Assembly: GCF_014898055.3 (NCBI RefSeq)
Contig: NW_023602073.1
Location: forward strand, 19,019,784 to 19,083,783
DNA length: 64,000 bases
Source: Talpa occidentalis
Lineage: Eukaryota; Chordata; Mammalia; Eulipotyphla; Talpidae
Reading direction: 5' to 3'
Shown here: positions 49,926 through 61,499 of the stretch, piece after piece
Position numbering within the stretch: the first letter of the stretch is position 1
How the letters are laid out: each line of letters begins with the position of its first letter
Translations under genes and position numbers: made by a program
The notes under the pieces: generated by a model
What the model was told of the DNA's origin: nothing
The model's input: only the letters and a program-made list of their open reading frames with translations
The model's database searches: none

Positions 49926-50190
49926 GGCCTCCCTGGTGGCACAGTGGTTGAGCGCTGGGCTGCGAAGCTGCCCGCAGCCTCTGCAGCGCCAGTTCAATCC
50001 CCGGCCACCGGGTGAGGGGGCGCAGAACTCTCCTGCCGCCCGCTGCTCCCCTCAGCAGTGTACTTAGGTCCTTCTGCCTGTTCTGCTCCCTGCTCTGGCT
50101 CTGGTGAATTCTCTCACCCTCCCGCGCTTCTGACTGTACCCAGTGCTTATATAAATAAATAAATCTCTAAAAAATTAATTAATTTTTTAA
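49926..50190 (+). mobile_element. tRNA-derived SINE, type A, donor of the inverted copy
   Basis: Perfect 15-bp TSD AAAAGGTGAAAAGAG at 49911-49925 and 50191-50205, inside the decayed L1. Its tail (from 50148) and right flank are copied in inverted form at 54091-54193. Confidence 0.95.
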
Positions 50191-50878
50191 AAAAGGTGAA
50201 AAGAGACATTGACAGACACCATATATGATTAAGAGGACAATATACCAAGAAGACACTATACTCATCAATACATACTCACCAAGTGAAGGGGCACCAAAAT
50301 ACATTAGACAATCACTACCATCTCTGAAAACAGATATTAGAGAAATGCGTATGTGGCAGGAAATGTCAACATCCTATTGTGCCAATGGACAGATCAACGA
50401 TACAAAAAAAAAAGGACACAGTTGCCCTAAACAAAGATCTAGACCACATGGGCCTGACAGACATCTACAGGACACTGCACCCCCCCCCCCAAAAAATGCA
50501 CACTTTTCTCAAGTGCATATGGATCATTCTCCAGAATCCACCACATACAGGTCACAAGACAAACATCAACATGTACATGAATACTAAAATCATACCAAGT
50601 ATCTTCTCTGACCAGAAAGGCATCAAACAAGAAATCAACTACTAAATGAAAGCAAGGAACCCCCCATTACATTGAGACTGAGCAACATGCTACTAAAGAC
50701 CACTGGATTAATGAGGAAATCAAAGAAATTAAAAAATACCTGAGACACATGACAGTGAGGACACAGCTTCCAGAATGTATGGGACACAACAAAAGCAGTA
50801 TTAAGAGGAGAGTATATAGCAATACAGGACCACATCAAGAAACAAGAAAGAACCCAAGAAACAACCTAATATCCCATC

Positions 50879-51280
50879 TGTAGGGTAAATGGTTTTCTGG
50901 CTGTTCTGCCCTCCCCCACCATAAGGATTGCCCTGCCTGATGTACCAGCAGTTGTTACATTGTTGTAAGCTGTGTTGTTTACTTCTGTGGGCCATGGCTC
51001 AGTATTAAGATATTTGCCAGGAGAAGCAGAGGCTGCAGAGAGGCAGGGGAGAGAGAAAGCCAGAGAACCCAGCCCAGAGGGAAGACTTGTAGTGGGCTTG
51101 GAGGCCTTCCGGCCTGCTGGCTCCCCAGTACCCCTGCCTTCCATGTACCTGGTTGCTGCACTACATATGAAAGCTCAATAAAAGCCTGAGAAAGCCACAG
51201 AGGGCTCCAGGACTCTCCTTTACCCATCTGGTCTGCTTGGATCAGAGAAAACTTGCTCTGTGCCCATCCTGCCCCTATAC
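50879..51280 (+). mobile_element. Solo LTR-like element, ~402 bp, inside old L1
   Basis: Non-L1 sequence interrupts ORF2 of the decayed L1: the L1 text CCCATC|CTAAAAGAAC is split by an element beginning TGTAGGGT and ending near CCCCTATAC, so its ends are near-inverted (TGTAGGG/CCCTATAC). AATAAA lies at 51177-51182, about 100 bases from the end. The flanking CATC/TATC is an imperfect 4-base duplication. Class I ERV is likely; the family is unknown to me. Confidence 0.7.
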
Positions 51281-51332
51281 TATCTAAAAGAACTACCAAA
51301 AACTCAAAAGAACAACAAAAAAACAAAAGCCA

Positions 51333-51601
51333 GGCTTCCCTGGTGGCTTAAGGGTAAAAGTCTCTGTGCTATCAAGTTATCGCCAGCCAGTGCGGCATAA
51401 GTTTGATCCCTGAGTAGGGAGCTGACCCACATGGTGCTGCTGTCTCACCAGCTGCTCCCCTCAGCAGTGTGTTTCAGCAGATCTGCCCTGTTCTGCCCCC
51501 CACTCTGTGGCTGATGAATCCTTTCATCCCCCCCACATTTCTGACCTACACCCCAGTTCTTGTATGCATAAATAAATAAAAATATATCTTAAAAAAAAAC
51601 A
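51333..51601 (+). mobile_element. tRNA-derived SINE, type D
   Basis: Head GGCTTCCCTGGTGGCTTAAG with the TGCTATCAAGTTATCGCCAG variant; tail TTGTATGCATAAATAAATAAA. ACAAAAGCCAG and ACAAAAATCCAG flank it. Confidence 0.9.
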
Positions 51602-52114
51602 AACAAAAATCCAGAAGAAAGGAAATAAATGAAATAGAAATAAAAAAGACAGTCCAAAAAAAAAAAAATCAATGAAACCAAAAGCTGGTTCTTTGAAAAA
51701 ATAAACAAAATATACAAACCTCTACCTAGATTCACAAATAAAAAAAGGGAAAAAACTCAAATAAATAGGATCATAAATGAAAGAGGAGAAATTACAACAG
51801 ATGCAACAGAAATTCAGAAGACAGAGATTACTATGAACGTTTGCATGCAAACAAATTCAACAATCTAGATGAGACAGACAAATTCTTAGAACTATAAAAT
51901 CACCCAAAAGTGAATAAAGAAAAAATAAAAAAGCTAAACAAACCAATTACAGGGTGCAAAAGTTAAACAATAACCAAAACCCTCCCCCAAAACAAAAGCC
52001 CAGGACCAGATGGTTTCATAAACAAGTTCTACCAAACATTCAAAGAGGAACTAGTGCTGTCCTACAAAAACTCTTTCAAAAAATTGACAGAGAATACTAA
52101 TCCAAATATATTTA

Positions 52115-52383
52115 TGGGCCTCCCTGGTGGTGCAAGGGGTTAAGTCACAACCTATGAAGTTATCCACAGCCACTGCAGCAGGCATTCAATCCCCGGGCAG
52201 GGAGCTACCCACATGACACAGCAGACCTCTCCTGACTCGCCCGCTGCTCCCCTCAACAGTGTATTTCAGTCAATCTGCCTATTCTGTTTCCCACTCTGTC
52301 TCTGGTGAATCCTCTCACCCCATGCCTCTGGCCTGTACCGCAGTTCTTCTGCATAAATAAATAAATCTTAAAATATATACATA
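52115..52383 (+). mobile_element. tRNA-derived SINE, type C
   Basis: Head GGGCCTCCCTGGTGGTGCAA, tail GCATAAATAAATAAATC. Flanked by AATATATTTATG-like sequence; lies inside the decayed L1. Confidence 0.9.
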
Positions 52384-53422
52384 TATATATTTATGAACCC
52401 AACCCTACACTAATACCAAAACCAAACAAAGACAACACACAAAAAAAGAAAACTACAGTCCAATCTCCCTAATGAACACAGATGCAAAAATCCTCAATAA
52501 AATCTTAGCAAAGCAAATCCAATAATGTATCAAAAGGATTATACACCATGACCAAGCAGGATTCATTCCAGGCCATAAGGATGGTTCAACATCCAAAAAT
52601 CAGTTAATGTAATTCAACATATAAACAAAAAGAAAAACCACATGAGCATATCAATAGGTGCAGAGAAAACATTTGATGAAATTCAACAAAAATTTATGAA
52701 GGTCCTTGAAATACTCATGATAAAAGGAACATACCTTAACATTATAACACCCATATATGACAAACCCACAGCATCATTGTTACTGGTGCAAAACTGAAAG
52801 CCTTCATTTTAAGATCTAGAACAAGACAAGGATGTCTACTCAGACCAATGCTTTTCAATATAATACTGGAAGTCCTAGCTAGAGCAATTAGGCAACAGAA
52901 AGACATACAAGGAATCCAAATAGGGAAAGAAATAAAACTATAATTATTTGCAGATGATATGATAATATATAAAGCGAACCCTATAAAATCCATGGAAAGC
53001 TAATTAAAATAATAAACCAGTTTAGCAAAGTAGCAGATCACAAAATCAACACAGAAAAATCAGTAGCTTTCCTATATGCAAACAATCAGTCTGAAGAGGA
53101 AGAAATAAAGAAAATCACCCTATTTATAATTGTACCAAAAAATTAAATACATGGGAATAAACCTAACAAAGGAGGTGAAAGCCTTTTCACACTGTTAAAA
53201 GAAATAGAGGAAGACAGAAACAAATGGAAAGACATGCTCTGCCCATAGATTAGAAGAATTAACATTATCAAAATGGCCATCTGACCAAGAGCAATTTACA
53301 GATTTATTGCAATTCCAATAAAAATCTCAATGGCATTCTTCAAAGAAGTGGAACAAACATTGCTGAAATTCATATGGAATTAAAAAAACAAATCTCTAAT
53401 ACAATCACAAGAAAGCTCTAGT

Positions 53423-54090
53423 AGGGCCTTCCTGGTGGCCTAGGAGTTAAGTCTCAGCACTATTGTTGTAGAGCAACCCCGATACAAAACGGGGTGCCTG
53501 ACTGTGGGTCCTCACCCACGCGCTTAAAAGGACTTATCAATGTTCTACTGCAGGCACAAGTGAAAGGTTAATAAAAGGTTTATTTACAAGGGAAGGGGGA
53601 ATGAGGAAATGTACAGCTCTGGGAGAAAAGTGGGAGACAAAGTTTTAAATGAGTCCTACCCAATCCGCTGATCAGGAATCCCAAAATGGCGCTCTCAGAG
53701 TTGGCCGCCAGCCAGGAGCCGTGAAGCCAGGAGGCGAGCGATCGCGAGCCAGAGAGCCCAAGGCCCACGTGTTTGGTTTTTATATCCAACCTGGCTGCTT
53801 AACTCCACCCTAAGGTCCCAGCCACCTTCCCTTTGGTGGTGATGGGATTTGTCTTTCCCAATGTCTTGATGGCTTTAGTCTGGAGTGGGGGTGGGGTCCA
53901 CAAAGCCTGTATGGGATTAACTCAGGACATCATTTCCCCCTAACACTATCACCACTATGGCCCGACTTCCATCCCATGCCAGGGAGCTGAACCACATATG
54001 GCACAGCAGACCTCTCCTGTCTTGCTGGCTGCTCCCCTTGGCAGTGTAGTTCAGTTTATCTGTCTGTCTTGCTCCTCACTTTGTCTCTGG
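53423..54090 (+). mobile_element. tRNA-derived SINE, type D, split by LTR and cut at 3' end
   Basis: SINE head at 53423-53463 and body at 53950-54090, separated by the solo LTR. The body stops at GTCTCTGG (54090); the expected GAATCCTCTCACC, the (TAAA)n tail and a right TSD are absent because the inverted segment begins there. Confidence 0.88.
53464..53945 (-). mobile_element. Solo LTR, 482 bp, 4-bp TSD (class I ERV-like)
   Basis: The plus-strand ends are TGTTGTAGAG...CCCTAACA and the flanks are CTAT at 53460-53463 and 53946-53949. On the minus strand the order is U3, TATAAAA (53783-53777), a GC-rich stretch, then AATAAA (53584-53579), about 200 bases apart, as in an LTR promoter, R region and poly(A) signal. 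It lies inside a SINE. The 4-base duplication suits gammaretrovirus-like (class I) elements. No internal region is present. Confidence 0.8.
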
Positions 54091-54193
54091 TCTTGGTATA
54101 TTGTCCTCTTAATCATATATGGTGTCTGTCAATGTCTCTTTTCACCTTTTTTAAAAAATTAATTAATTTTTTAGAGATTTATTTATTTATATA
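54091..54193 (-). repeat. 103-bp perfect inverted copy of 50148-50250
   Basis: Base for base, 54091-54193 is the reverse complement of 50148-50250. The donor spans the tail of the SINE at 49926, its right TSD (50191-50205) and L1 flank, a junction unique to that site. Identity stops abruptly at both ends (54090 and 54194). The copy abuts a SINE cut off at GTCTCTGG (54090). Confidence 0.93.
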
Positions 54194-54362
54194 TTGTTTT
54201 ATTGTCAGTACAGGAATATTTAAATTTAAGTAATCACCACATATGGCTAAAAAGCACAATATTTAATTTCATATCTTATAATCAGGTGAACTGTGGTATC
54301 CATGAAAAACTATGCACACAAATTTCATTTCAAAATTAAGTATAAAAGTTATGAGAGACGGA

Positions 54363-54633
54363 GGGTCTCCCAGGTGGCACAGCGGTTGAGCGCTGGGCTG
54401 CCAAGCTGCCCACAGCCTCTGCAGTGCCAATTTCCATCCCCCGCCGCTGGCGAGGGTCCCACTTGGCGCGCAGACCTTTCATGCCGCGCCCCGCTGCTCC
54501 CCTCAGCAGTGTACTTCCATTCATCTGCCTATTCTGTACCCTGCTCTGGCTCTGGTGAATTCTCTCACCTTCCCATGCTTCTGACTGTACCCAGTGCTTG
54601 TATAAATAAATATATAAAATCTTAAAAAAAAAA
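54363..54633 (+). mobile_element. tRNA-derived SINE, type A
   Basis: Head GGGTCTCCCAGGTGGCACAGC, tail CCCAGTGCTTGTATAAATAA. ATGAGAGAC occurs at 54351 and after the tail, near 54636. Confidence 0.92.
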
Positions 54634-54998
54634 GTATGAGAGACAGTCTAAGTGCACAATGATAGCATACATCCCCTGACTTATGCCTGCCCAGAAAACC
54701 AGATAAAAACAAAGAAAGGTCAGTCTCATACACTTATAAGAAATATTGATATACTATTCTGCTGCCAATCTTTTTCATGTATCTAATAAACAAAATATTC
54801 ATCAAAATGAAGAAAAATATTAAATGCTAACCCATTCAAAGAAAACATCAATTAATGCAGCATTTTAATAAAGAATGACATAGTTTAGCATTATCATATC
54901 AATAAGCAGCAAGAAGGCAGGTGATAAAATATAAAACACTTAAGAGATGAAATTGTACAAAGTTATTATTTGTAGGATTAGATATTAAAAAGAATGCT

Positions 54999-55262
54999 GG
55001 GCCTCCTTGGTGGCACAGGGGATAAAAACAGCACTATCAAAGCTATCGATAGCCACTGCAGCATGAGTTCCATCCCAGGCCAGCCAGGGAGCAACCCACT
55101 TGGCGCTGCAGTTCTCTCCTGCCTCACCCGCTGCTCCCCTCGGCAGTGTATTTCAGTAGATCTGCCTGTTCTGCTCCCCACTGTCTCTCACCTCCCACCC
55201 CCCACAACTCTGGCTTACACCCCAGTTCTTGTATGCATAAATAAATATATTTTTAAAAAATA
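54999..55262 (+). mobile_element. tRNA-derived SINE, type D
   Basis: Head GGGCCTCCTTGGTGGCACAG with the AGCACTATCAAAGCTATCGA variant; tail TTGTATGCATAAATAAATA. AAAGAATGCTG flanks it (54988 and 55264). Confidence 0.92.
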
Positions 55263-55274
55263 TAAAGAATGCTG

Positions 55275-56630
55275 AATGCATGCTTGTCTGAAAGGTATAA
55301 AAAATACATGATTTTAGGATGAAAAAACAAAATATCAGGCAATAAGATACCCACTGAGACAAAACAGAGAATATGGTTGTGTCTAAGTTGCCATTGCTTC
55401 CTGTGCCACTCCAACATCACACTGGAGGGCGCTAGGCAAGCTCCTTCCCAGAGCCAACTTGAATGTGCGTTACGCTAGACCAAACACATGGCTAGCTCCT
55501 GGGTTAGCTGACTACCATTTTTACCTGTTACCTTAATTTGTTTTTTCTTTGTAGCTCAAATAATTTATTATCTTTTAGTAACATAGGAGAGATCTACCTG
55601 CAAAAGGCATTATCCCTTTGATTCTCAAGAGGACATTCTGCTGAACTGGTCACTTGCCCCTTTTCTCCCTTCCTGCTCTCGCATCCGTTGCTCCCTAAGC
55701 TGTCAGCACCACCACACAGAACAATCTTCCAAGAAGACTGGTTTTTTTTGTTTTTTTGTTTTTTGTTTTTGACTAAAGTTAAATGAGAAATTTCATTTCA
55801 TTTTGTTCTTACCACATTAAAAATATTGTATAATTTGACTTGAATCATCATCGATATTTACATAAGCATCAAGTGACCAAAGGCAGCAGAAAAATTTGCT
55901 TCATATTGGAAAACAAATGTAAATAATAATGACTGGAAATACTAGACACAGTCCTCCTCGGTACAGGATCAATGAATGGTGTCCTTAGTAGCCTTCACAA
56001 AATGACATGAAAGACATGTCATAAAGATTACACATGGGATATTTTTTTTGACACAAAATATCAAATACATAAAAGAAGAAAAAAAATTGTAGAAAATTAA
56101 ATAGGTTGAATTTTTTAAATTGTGCAAAAAATAAAGGTAACATTCTTGTAACATTTGTAATCAAAAAAGAATATTTGGGAAATGACAAAGAACAAATTTT
56201 TACAGAATAATCAAGAAAACTGGCATCAAATATCAAATTAAAGGACTCTTGTAAAAGGAAAATGCTTACTACTCACACATATCGGGTGGCAGAGGTAGTA
56301 TTTTATAATTATATTAATTACACCACAATGACCCATAATATAGCTCTAACATTTGACTGGAAGAATAAATATTTCAGTGCAAACAAGATTTAAAAGACAA
56401 GACTTCTTAAGATAATGTCTATATTCAATATATTATCAAATACATATAATTTCTGGAAAAATTTAACATTACAGACTGCACTGTTGAGTTCATTAATAAA
56501 TCCAGAAAAACTGCTGGAAAGACTTTTGATGTCTCAGTACTGTAACTAAATTGCCATTAATTTAGTAATGCCTGTCTCACAGATACTGAACTTAGACAGA
56601 TTAGGATGATGGAAGATGAATAAATGAAGG
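55275..56630. other. Gene-free stretch
   Basis: Mixed composition with no named repeat; AT-rich open frames near 55970-56240 show no motif. Confidence 0.5.
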
Positions 56631-56649
56631 AGAAATGGGTCTAGCACTG

Positions 56650-57080
56650 CTATGTTTATAGCAGCACTGTTTACAATAGCTAAGCTTTGGAAACAACCCA
56701 AATGCCCAAAAATAGATGACTGGATCAAGAAGATGTGGTACATATATACCATGGAATATTACTCAGCATTCAAAAAAGATAAACACATGCAATTTGCAGC
56801 AACATGGATGGCGCTGGAAGGGATCATGCTCAGCGAAATAAGCCAAAAAGAAAAAGAAAAATACCGGATGGTCTCACTCATAGCAGGAATCTAGAAAACT
56901 TAAATAAGGGACCAGGAAAATGAATATAAGAAAGTGAAAATCAAAATCAACAAAAAACTATGAACCAGAGACACTTTTTGGGGGGTGGGGGGCGGGAGGG
57001 GAAGGATTGGGGTCAGAATGGGGCGTTTGCAATTGTATGGGAGAATATAAAAATAAAATTTAATATAAAAAAAAAAAAAA
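56650..57080 (+). mobile_element. Young 5'-truncated L1, 431 bp, with 19-bp TSD
   Basis: Encodes the ORF2 C-terminus (open 56652-56894, ending MVSLIAGI) followed by the G-rich 3' UTR and a poly(A) tail. It is flanked by the perfect 19-bp direct repeat AGAAATGGGTCTAGCACTG at 56631-56649 and 57081-57099. It is near-identical to the 3' end of the full-length L1 only 0.4 kb away in the opposite orientation, so the two form an inverted pair. A recent insertion. Confidence 0.95.
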
Positions 57081-57607
57081 AGAAATGGGTCTAGCACTGT
57101 AATGGAAATGACAAGTCTAATGAACTTGGACAGTGATTTTGGAAAAGTTCTATGAAAGAAGAGAACAAAAAAGGAATTTAGTGAAGTTGTTCAGAAGGAA
57201 GGCCCACAGGCAAAGGCCTTTAGGGCAGCAAAGTGAGCAAAGTTACTGTATAAGACTTACATGATCTCCACTGGAATCAGCATGGCCTGATCCCATAAGA
57301 ACCTGCAGCAGGACTGTCCAACAGAACTACCAGTGAGGGTAGAAAGTGTACTCACTTCTAGTGTAAGAGCCACTATCCACATGTTGAGCATTTAGTGTGG
57401 TAGTTACACAACTGAATTTTATTTTTTTTTTAATTAATAAATTTTATTTTTATATTCCCCATACAATTGCAATCCCCCCATTCTGACCCCAATCCCTCCC
57501 CTCCCGCCCCCCACCCCCCAAAAAGTGCCTCTGGTTCATAGTTTTTGTTGATTTTGATTTTCACTTTCTTATAGTTATTCATTTTCCTGGTCCCTTATTT
57601 AAGTTTT

Positions 57608-60600
57608 CTAGATCCCTGCTATGAGTGAGACCATCCGGTATTTTTCTTTTTCTTTTTGGCTTATTTCACTGAGCATGATCCCTTCCAGCGTCATCCATGT
57701 TGCTGCAAATTGCATGTGTTTATCTTTTTTGAATGCTGAGTAATATTCCATGGTATATATGTACCACATCTTCTTGATCCAGTCATCTATTTTTGGGCAT
57801 TTGGGCTGTTTCCAAAGCTTAGCTATTGTAAACAGTGCTGCTATAAACATAGGGGTGCAGGTGTTCTTTGGAATTGATGTTTCTGTGTCCTTTGGGTAAA
57901 TACCTAGGAGTGGAATTGCTGGATCCTGTGGAAGCTCTATGTTTAGTAGGTCCAGAAATCTCCACACAGCTCTCCATAGTGGTTGGACCAGTTTGCACTC
58001 CCACCAACAGTGCAGAAGAGTTCCTTTTCTCCACAACCTCGCCAACATTTGTTGTTGCTAGTTTTTTTAATATGTGCCATTCTCACTGGTGTAAGATGCT
58101 ATCTCATGGTAGTTTTGATTTGCATTTCCCTGATTGCAAGTGATGTTGAACATTTTTTCATATGCCTGTTGGCCATTCGCATTTCCTCTTCAGAGAAGTT
58201 TCTTTTTAGTTCCTCTGTCCATTTTTTGACTGGATTATTTTCTTTGTTGTTGTTGAGTCTCATCAGCTCTTTGCAGATTTTTGTGATCAGTCCTTTATCA
58301 TTAGTGTTGGGTGCAAAAATTTTCTCCCAGTTGGTGGGGTTTCTCTTTGTTTTTGTTATTGTCTCTTTTGCTGTGCAGAAGCTCTTTAATTTGATGTAGT
58401 CCCAGCTGTTGATCTTTGCCTTCACTATCACTGCTTTGGGTGATGTGTCTGTAAAGATGTCTTTGATATGCAAATCACGTAGTGTTTCGCCTATATTTCC
58501 TTCTATGTATTTTATGGTTTCAGGTCTTATGTCTAGTTCTTTAATCCATTTTGAGTTGATTTTTGTATATGGTGTGAGGTAGTGGTCAAGCTTCATTCTT
58601 TTGCATGTAGCGACCCAGTTTTCCCAGCACCATTTATTGAACAAACTTTCTTTGCTCCAATGCATAGTCTTTGCTCCTTTGTCAAAGATTAGTTGACCAT
58701 AAATCTGTGGGTTTATTTCTGGATTTTCTATTCGATTCCATTGGTCTGTATGTCTGTTCTTGTTCCAATACCATGCAGTTTTGATGATTATGGCTTTGTA
58801 GTAGAGTTTGAAGTCTGGGAGTGTGATGCCTCCATTCCCTTCTTTTTTTTCAGGAGAGCTTTGGCTATTCGGGGTTTTTTGTGATTCCATATGAATTTCA
58901 TCAATAATTGTTCTATTTCTTTGAAGAATGACATTGAAATTTGATTGGAATAGCATTGAATCTGTATATTGCTTTTGGTAGGATGGCCATTTTAATAATG
59001 TTTATTCTCCCAATCCATGAGCAGGGGATGTCTTTCCATTTCTTTGTGTCTTCTTCTATTTCTTTTAACAGTGTTTTATAGTTTTCTTTGTATAGGTCCT
59101 TTACCTCTTTTGTTAGATTTATTCCCAAATATTTGATTTTTTTGTTTCAATAATAAAAGGGATGGTTTTTTTGATTTCTTCTTCTTCAGATTTATTGTTT
59201 GTATATAGGAAGGCTACTGACTTTTGCGTGTTGATTTTGTATCCTGCCACTTTACTGAACTGATTGATGAGTTGAATTAGTTTTTCTGTGGAGTTTTTGG
59301 GGTTCTCTATGTATATTATCATATCATCTGCAAAGAGTGATAGTTTGACTTCTTCTTTTCCTATTTGGATTCCTTGGATGTCTTTCTCTTGTCTTATTGC
59401 TCTGGCTAGGACTTCCAGTATTATATTGAAAAGCAGTGGTGAAAGTGGACATCCTTGTCTTGTTCCAGATCTTAATGGAATTGCTTTCAGCTTTTCACCA
59501 TTGAGAATGATACTGGCTGTTGGCTTGTCATATACGGCCTTTATGATGTTGAGGTACGTTCCTTGTATCCCAATAATTTCAAGGGCTTTTATCATGAATG
59601 GGTGTTGCACTTTGTCAAAAGCTTTCTCAGCATCTATTGATATTATCATATGGTTTTTATATTTCTTTTTGTTGATGTGTTGGATAACGTTGATTGATTT
59701 TCGGATGTTAAACCATCCTTGTGTCCCTGGAATGAATCCTACTTGGTCGTGGTGAATTACCTTATGGATACACTGTAGGATTCTGATAGCTAAAATTTTA
59801 TTGAGGATTTTTGCATCAGTGTTCATTAGGGAGATTGGCCTATAGTTTTCTTTTTTTGTGTTGTCCTTGTTCGGTTTTGGTATTAGTGTAATGTTGGTTT
59901 CATAGAACGTGTTAGGTATTATACCTTCCTTCTCAATTTTTTGGAAGAGTTTGTGAAGGATAGGTACCAATTCGTCTCTGAATGTTTGGTAGAATTCATT
60001 TGTAAATCCATCAGGTCCTGGGCTTTTGTTTTTGGGGAGGTTTTTGATTACCATTTCAATTTCGCTGCTTGTAATTGGTCTGTTTAGGTGTTCTATTTCT
60101 TCTTTATCTAGCTTTGGGTGATTGTAGAGTTGTAGGAATTTGTCCATCTCCTCTAGATTGTTAAACTTGTTTCCATATAACTGTTCATAGTAGTTACTAA
60201 TAATTCTTTTGATTTCTGCTGTGTCCGTTGTGATTTCTCCTCTTTCATTTATTATCCTATTTATTTGTGCTTTCTCCCTTTTTGCCCTTGTGAGCCTGGC
60301 AAGGGGTTTATCTATTTTATTTATTTTTTCGAAGAACCAGCTCTTGGTTTCATTGATCTTTTGGATTGTTTTTTTAGTTTCGATTTCATTTATTTCTGCT
60401 TTGGTTTTTATTATTTCTTTTCTTCTACTGGTTTTGGGGCTTTTTTGTTGTTCTTTTTCTAGATCTTTGAGTTTCGAGATTAGGTTGTTTCTTTGAGTTC
60501 TTTCTTGTTTCTTGATGTGAGCATCTATTGCTATATATTTTCCTCTTATTACTGCTTTTGCTGCATCCCATACATTTAGGAAATTGGTGTCCTCCTTGTC

Positions 60601-61431
60601 ATTCAATTCAAAGAATTTTTTAATTTCTTCTTTTATCTCCTCGTTAGTCCAGTGGACTTCCAGTAGTGTGGGTTTCAATCTCCACGAGGTAGGAGAATAC
60701 CTTGCCTTCTCTTTATGGTTTATTTCTAGTTTGATGCCTTCATGGTCAGAAAAGATGGTTGGTATGATTTCAATCTTGGTGTATCTGTTGATGTTTGTCT
60801 TGTGCCCCAGTATATGATCGATCCTAGAGAATGATCCGTGTGCGCTTGAGAAAAATGTATACTCAGATTTTTTTGGGTTTAGTGTTCTATATATGTCTGT
60901 TAAGCCTAAGCACTCTAGATCCTTATTTAGAGCTTTAGTGTCTTTACTTATTTTTTGTCTTGTTGATCTATCCATTGTTGATAGTGGTGTGTTGAAGTCT
61001 CCCACTACGTATGTGTTTTCTCTGATGTCTGTTTTCAGAGATGCCAATAGTTGTCTGATATATTTTGGTGCTCCTTCATTTGGTGAATATATGTTAATGA
61101 GTGTTATTTCTTCTTGAAGTATTATCCCCTTGATCATAATGTAATGACCACTGGGGTCTCTTTTTATCTTTTTAAGTTTGAAATCTGTTTTATCTGATAT
61201 GAGTATAGCTGTTCCTGCCTTCTTTTTTGGTCCATTTGCTTGTAGAATTGTTTTCCATCCTTTAACTTTGAGTCTATTTTTATCTTTTGCAGCTAAATGT
61301 GTTTCCTGGAGACAGCAAAAGGTTGGGTTTTGTTTCTTAATCCAGCCTGCAACTCTGTGTCTTTTTATTGGAGAGTTTAGTCCATTTACATTTAGAGTTA
61401 GTATTGATATGTTAGCATCTGTATTTGCCAT
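57608..61431 (-). pseudogene. LINE-1 ORF2 (endonuclease/reverse transcriptase), five small lesions
   Basis: ORF2 would be about 1,275 codons. The first 770 codons (61431-59119) are open and contain an AP-like endonuclease with N14, E43, D145/N147, D205 and D229/H230 all present, and a reverse transcriptase with motif A IDAEKAFD (D600) and motif C FADD (700-703). Downstream the frame is broken by a 1-base loss in the T run 59137-59143, a 1-base loss near 58935, a 1-base loss in the T run 58843-58850, a Tyr-to-stop change at 58099-58101, and a 1-base loss near 58023. Pieces between them keep the expected order ([20 protein letters not shown], then [18 protein letters not shown], then the C-terminal WGWKIDDW-like segment KCPKIDDWIKKMWYIYTMEY), ending at 57608. 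All lesions lie in the last 40% of the gene. Confidence 0.93.
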
Positions 61432-61499
61432 TGTGTTTGTCTTTCCTTTGATTTTATTTATTTATTCTTTTAATAACTTTCTTTGGCCTTCTTTTGTTG

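Larger units (their letters stand above)
48595..53422 (+). mobile_element. Decayed L1, 5' UTR to mid-ORF2, interrupted by SINEs and an LTR
   Basis: A plus-strand L1 of an older lineage. The stretch 48595-48890 looks like a 5' UTR. ORF1 remnants run to about 49612, including an open 108-codon piece with SIRVIGIPEGEE and HVIVKLPE. ORF2 begins near 49690 and continues in all frames: endonuclease text ([20 protein letters not shown]) at 50250-50340 and a reverse transcriptase FADDMI remnant near 52946. It is split by SINEs at 49926-50190, 51333-51601 and 52115-52383 and by an LTR at 50879-51280. The copy stops at about 53422, inside ORF2, where a SINE begins; its last ~1.2 kb and tail are missing, lost at the rearrangement near 54090. 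Confidence 0.9.

Noticed and set aside
58099..58399. 138-codon plus-strand open frame from 57983
   Set aside because: Antisense of L1 ORF2, with no independent support.
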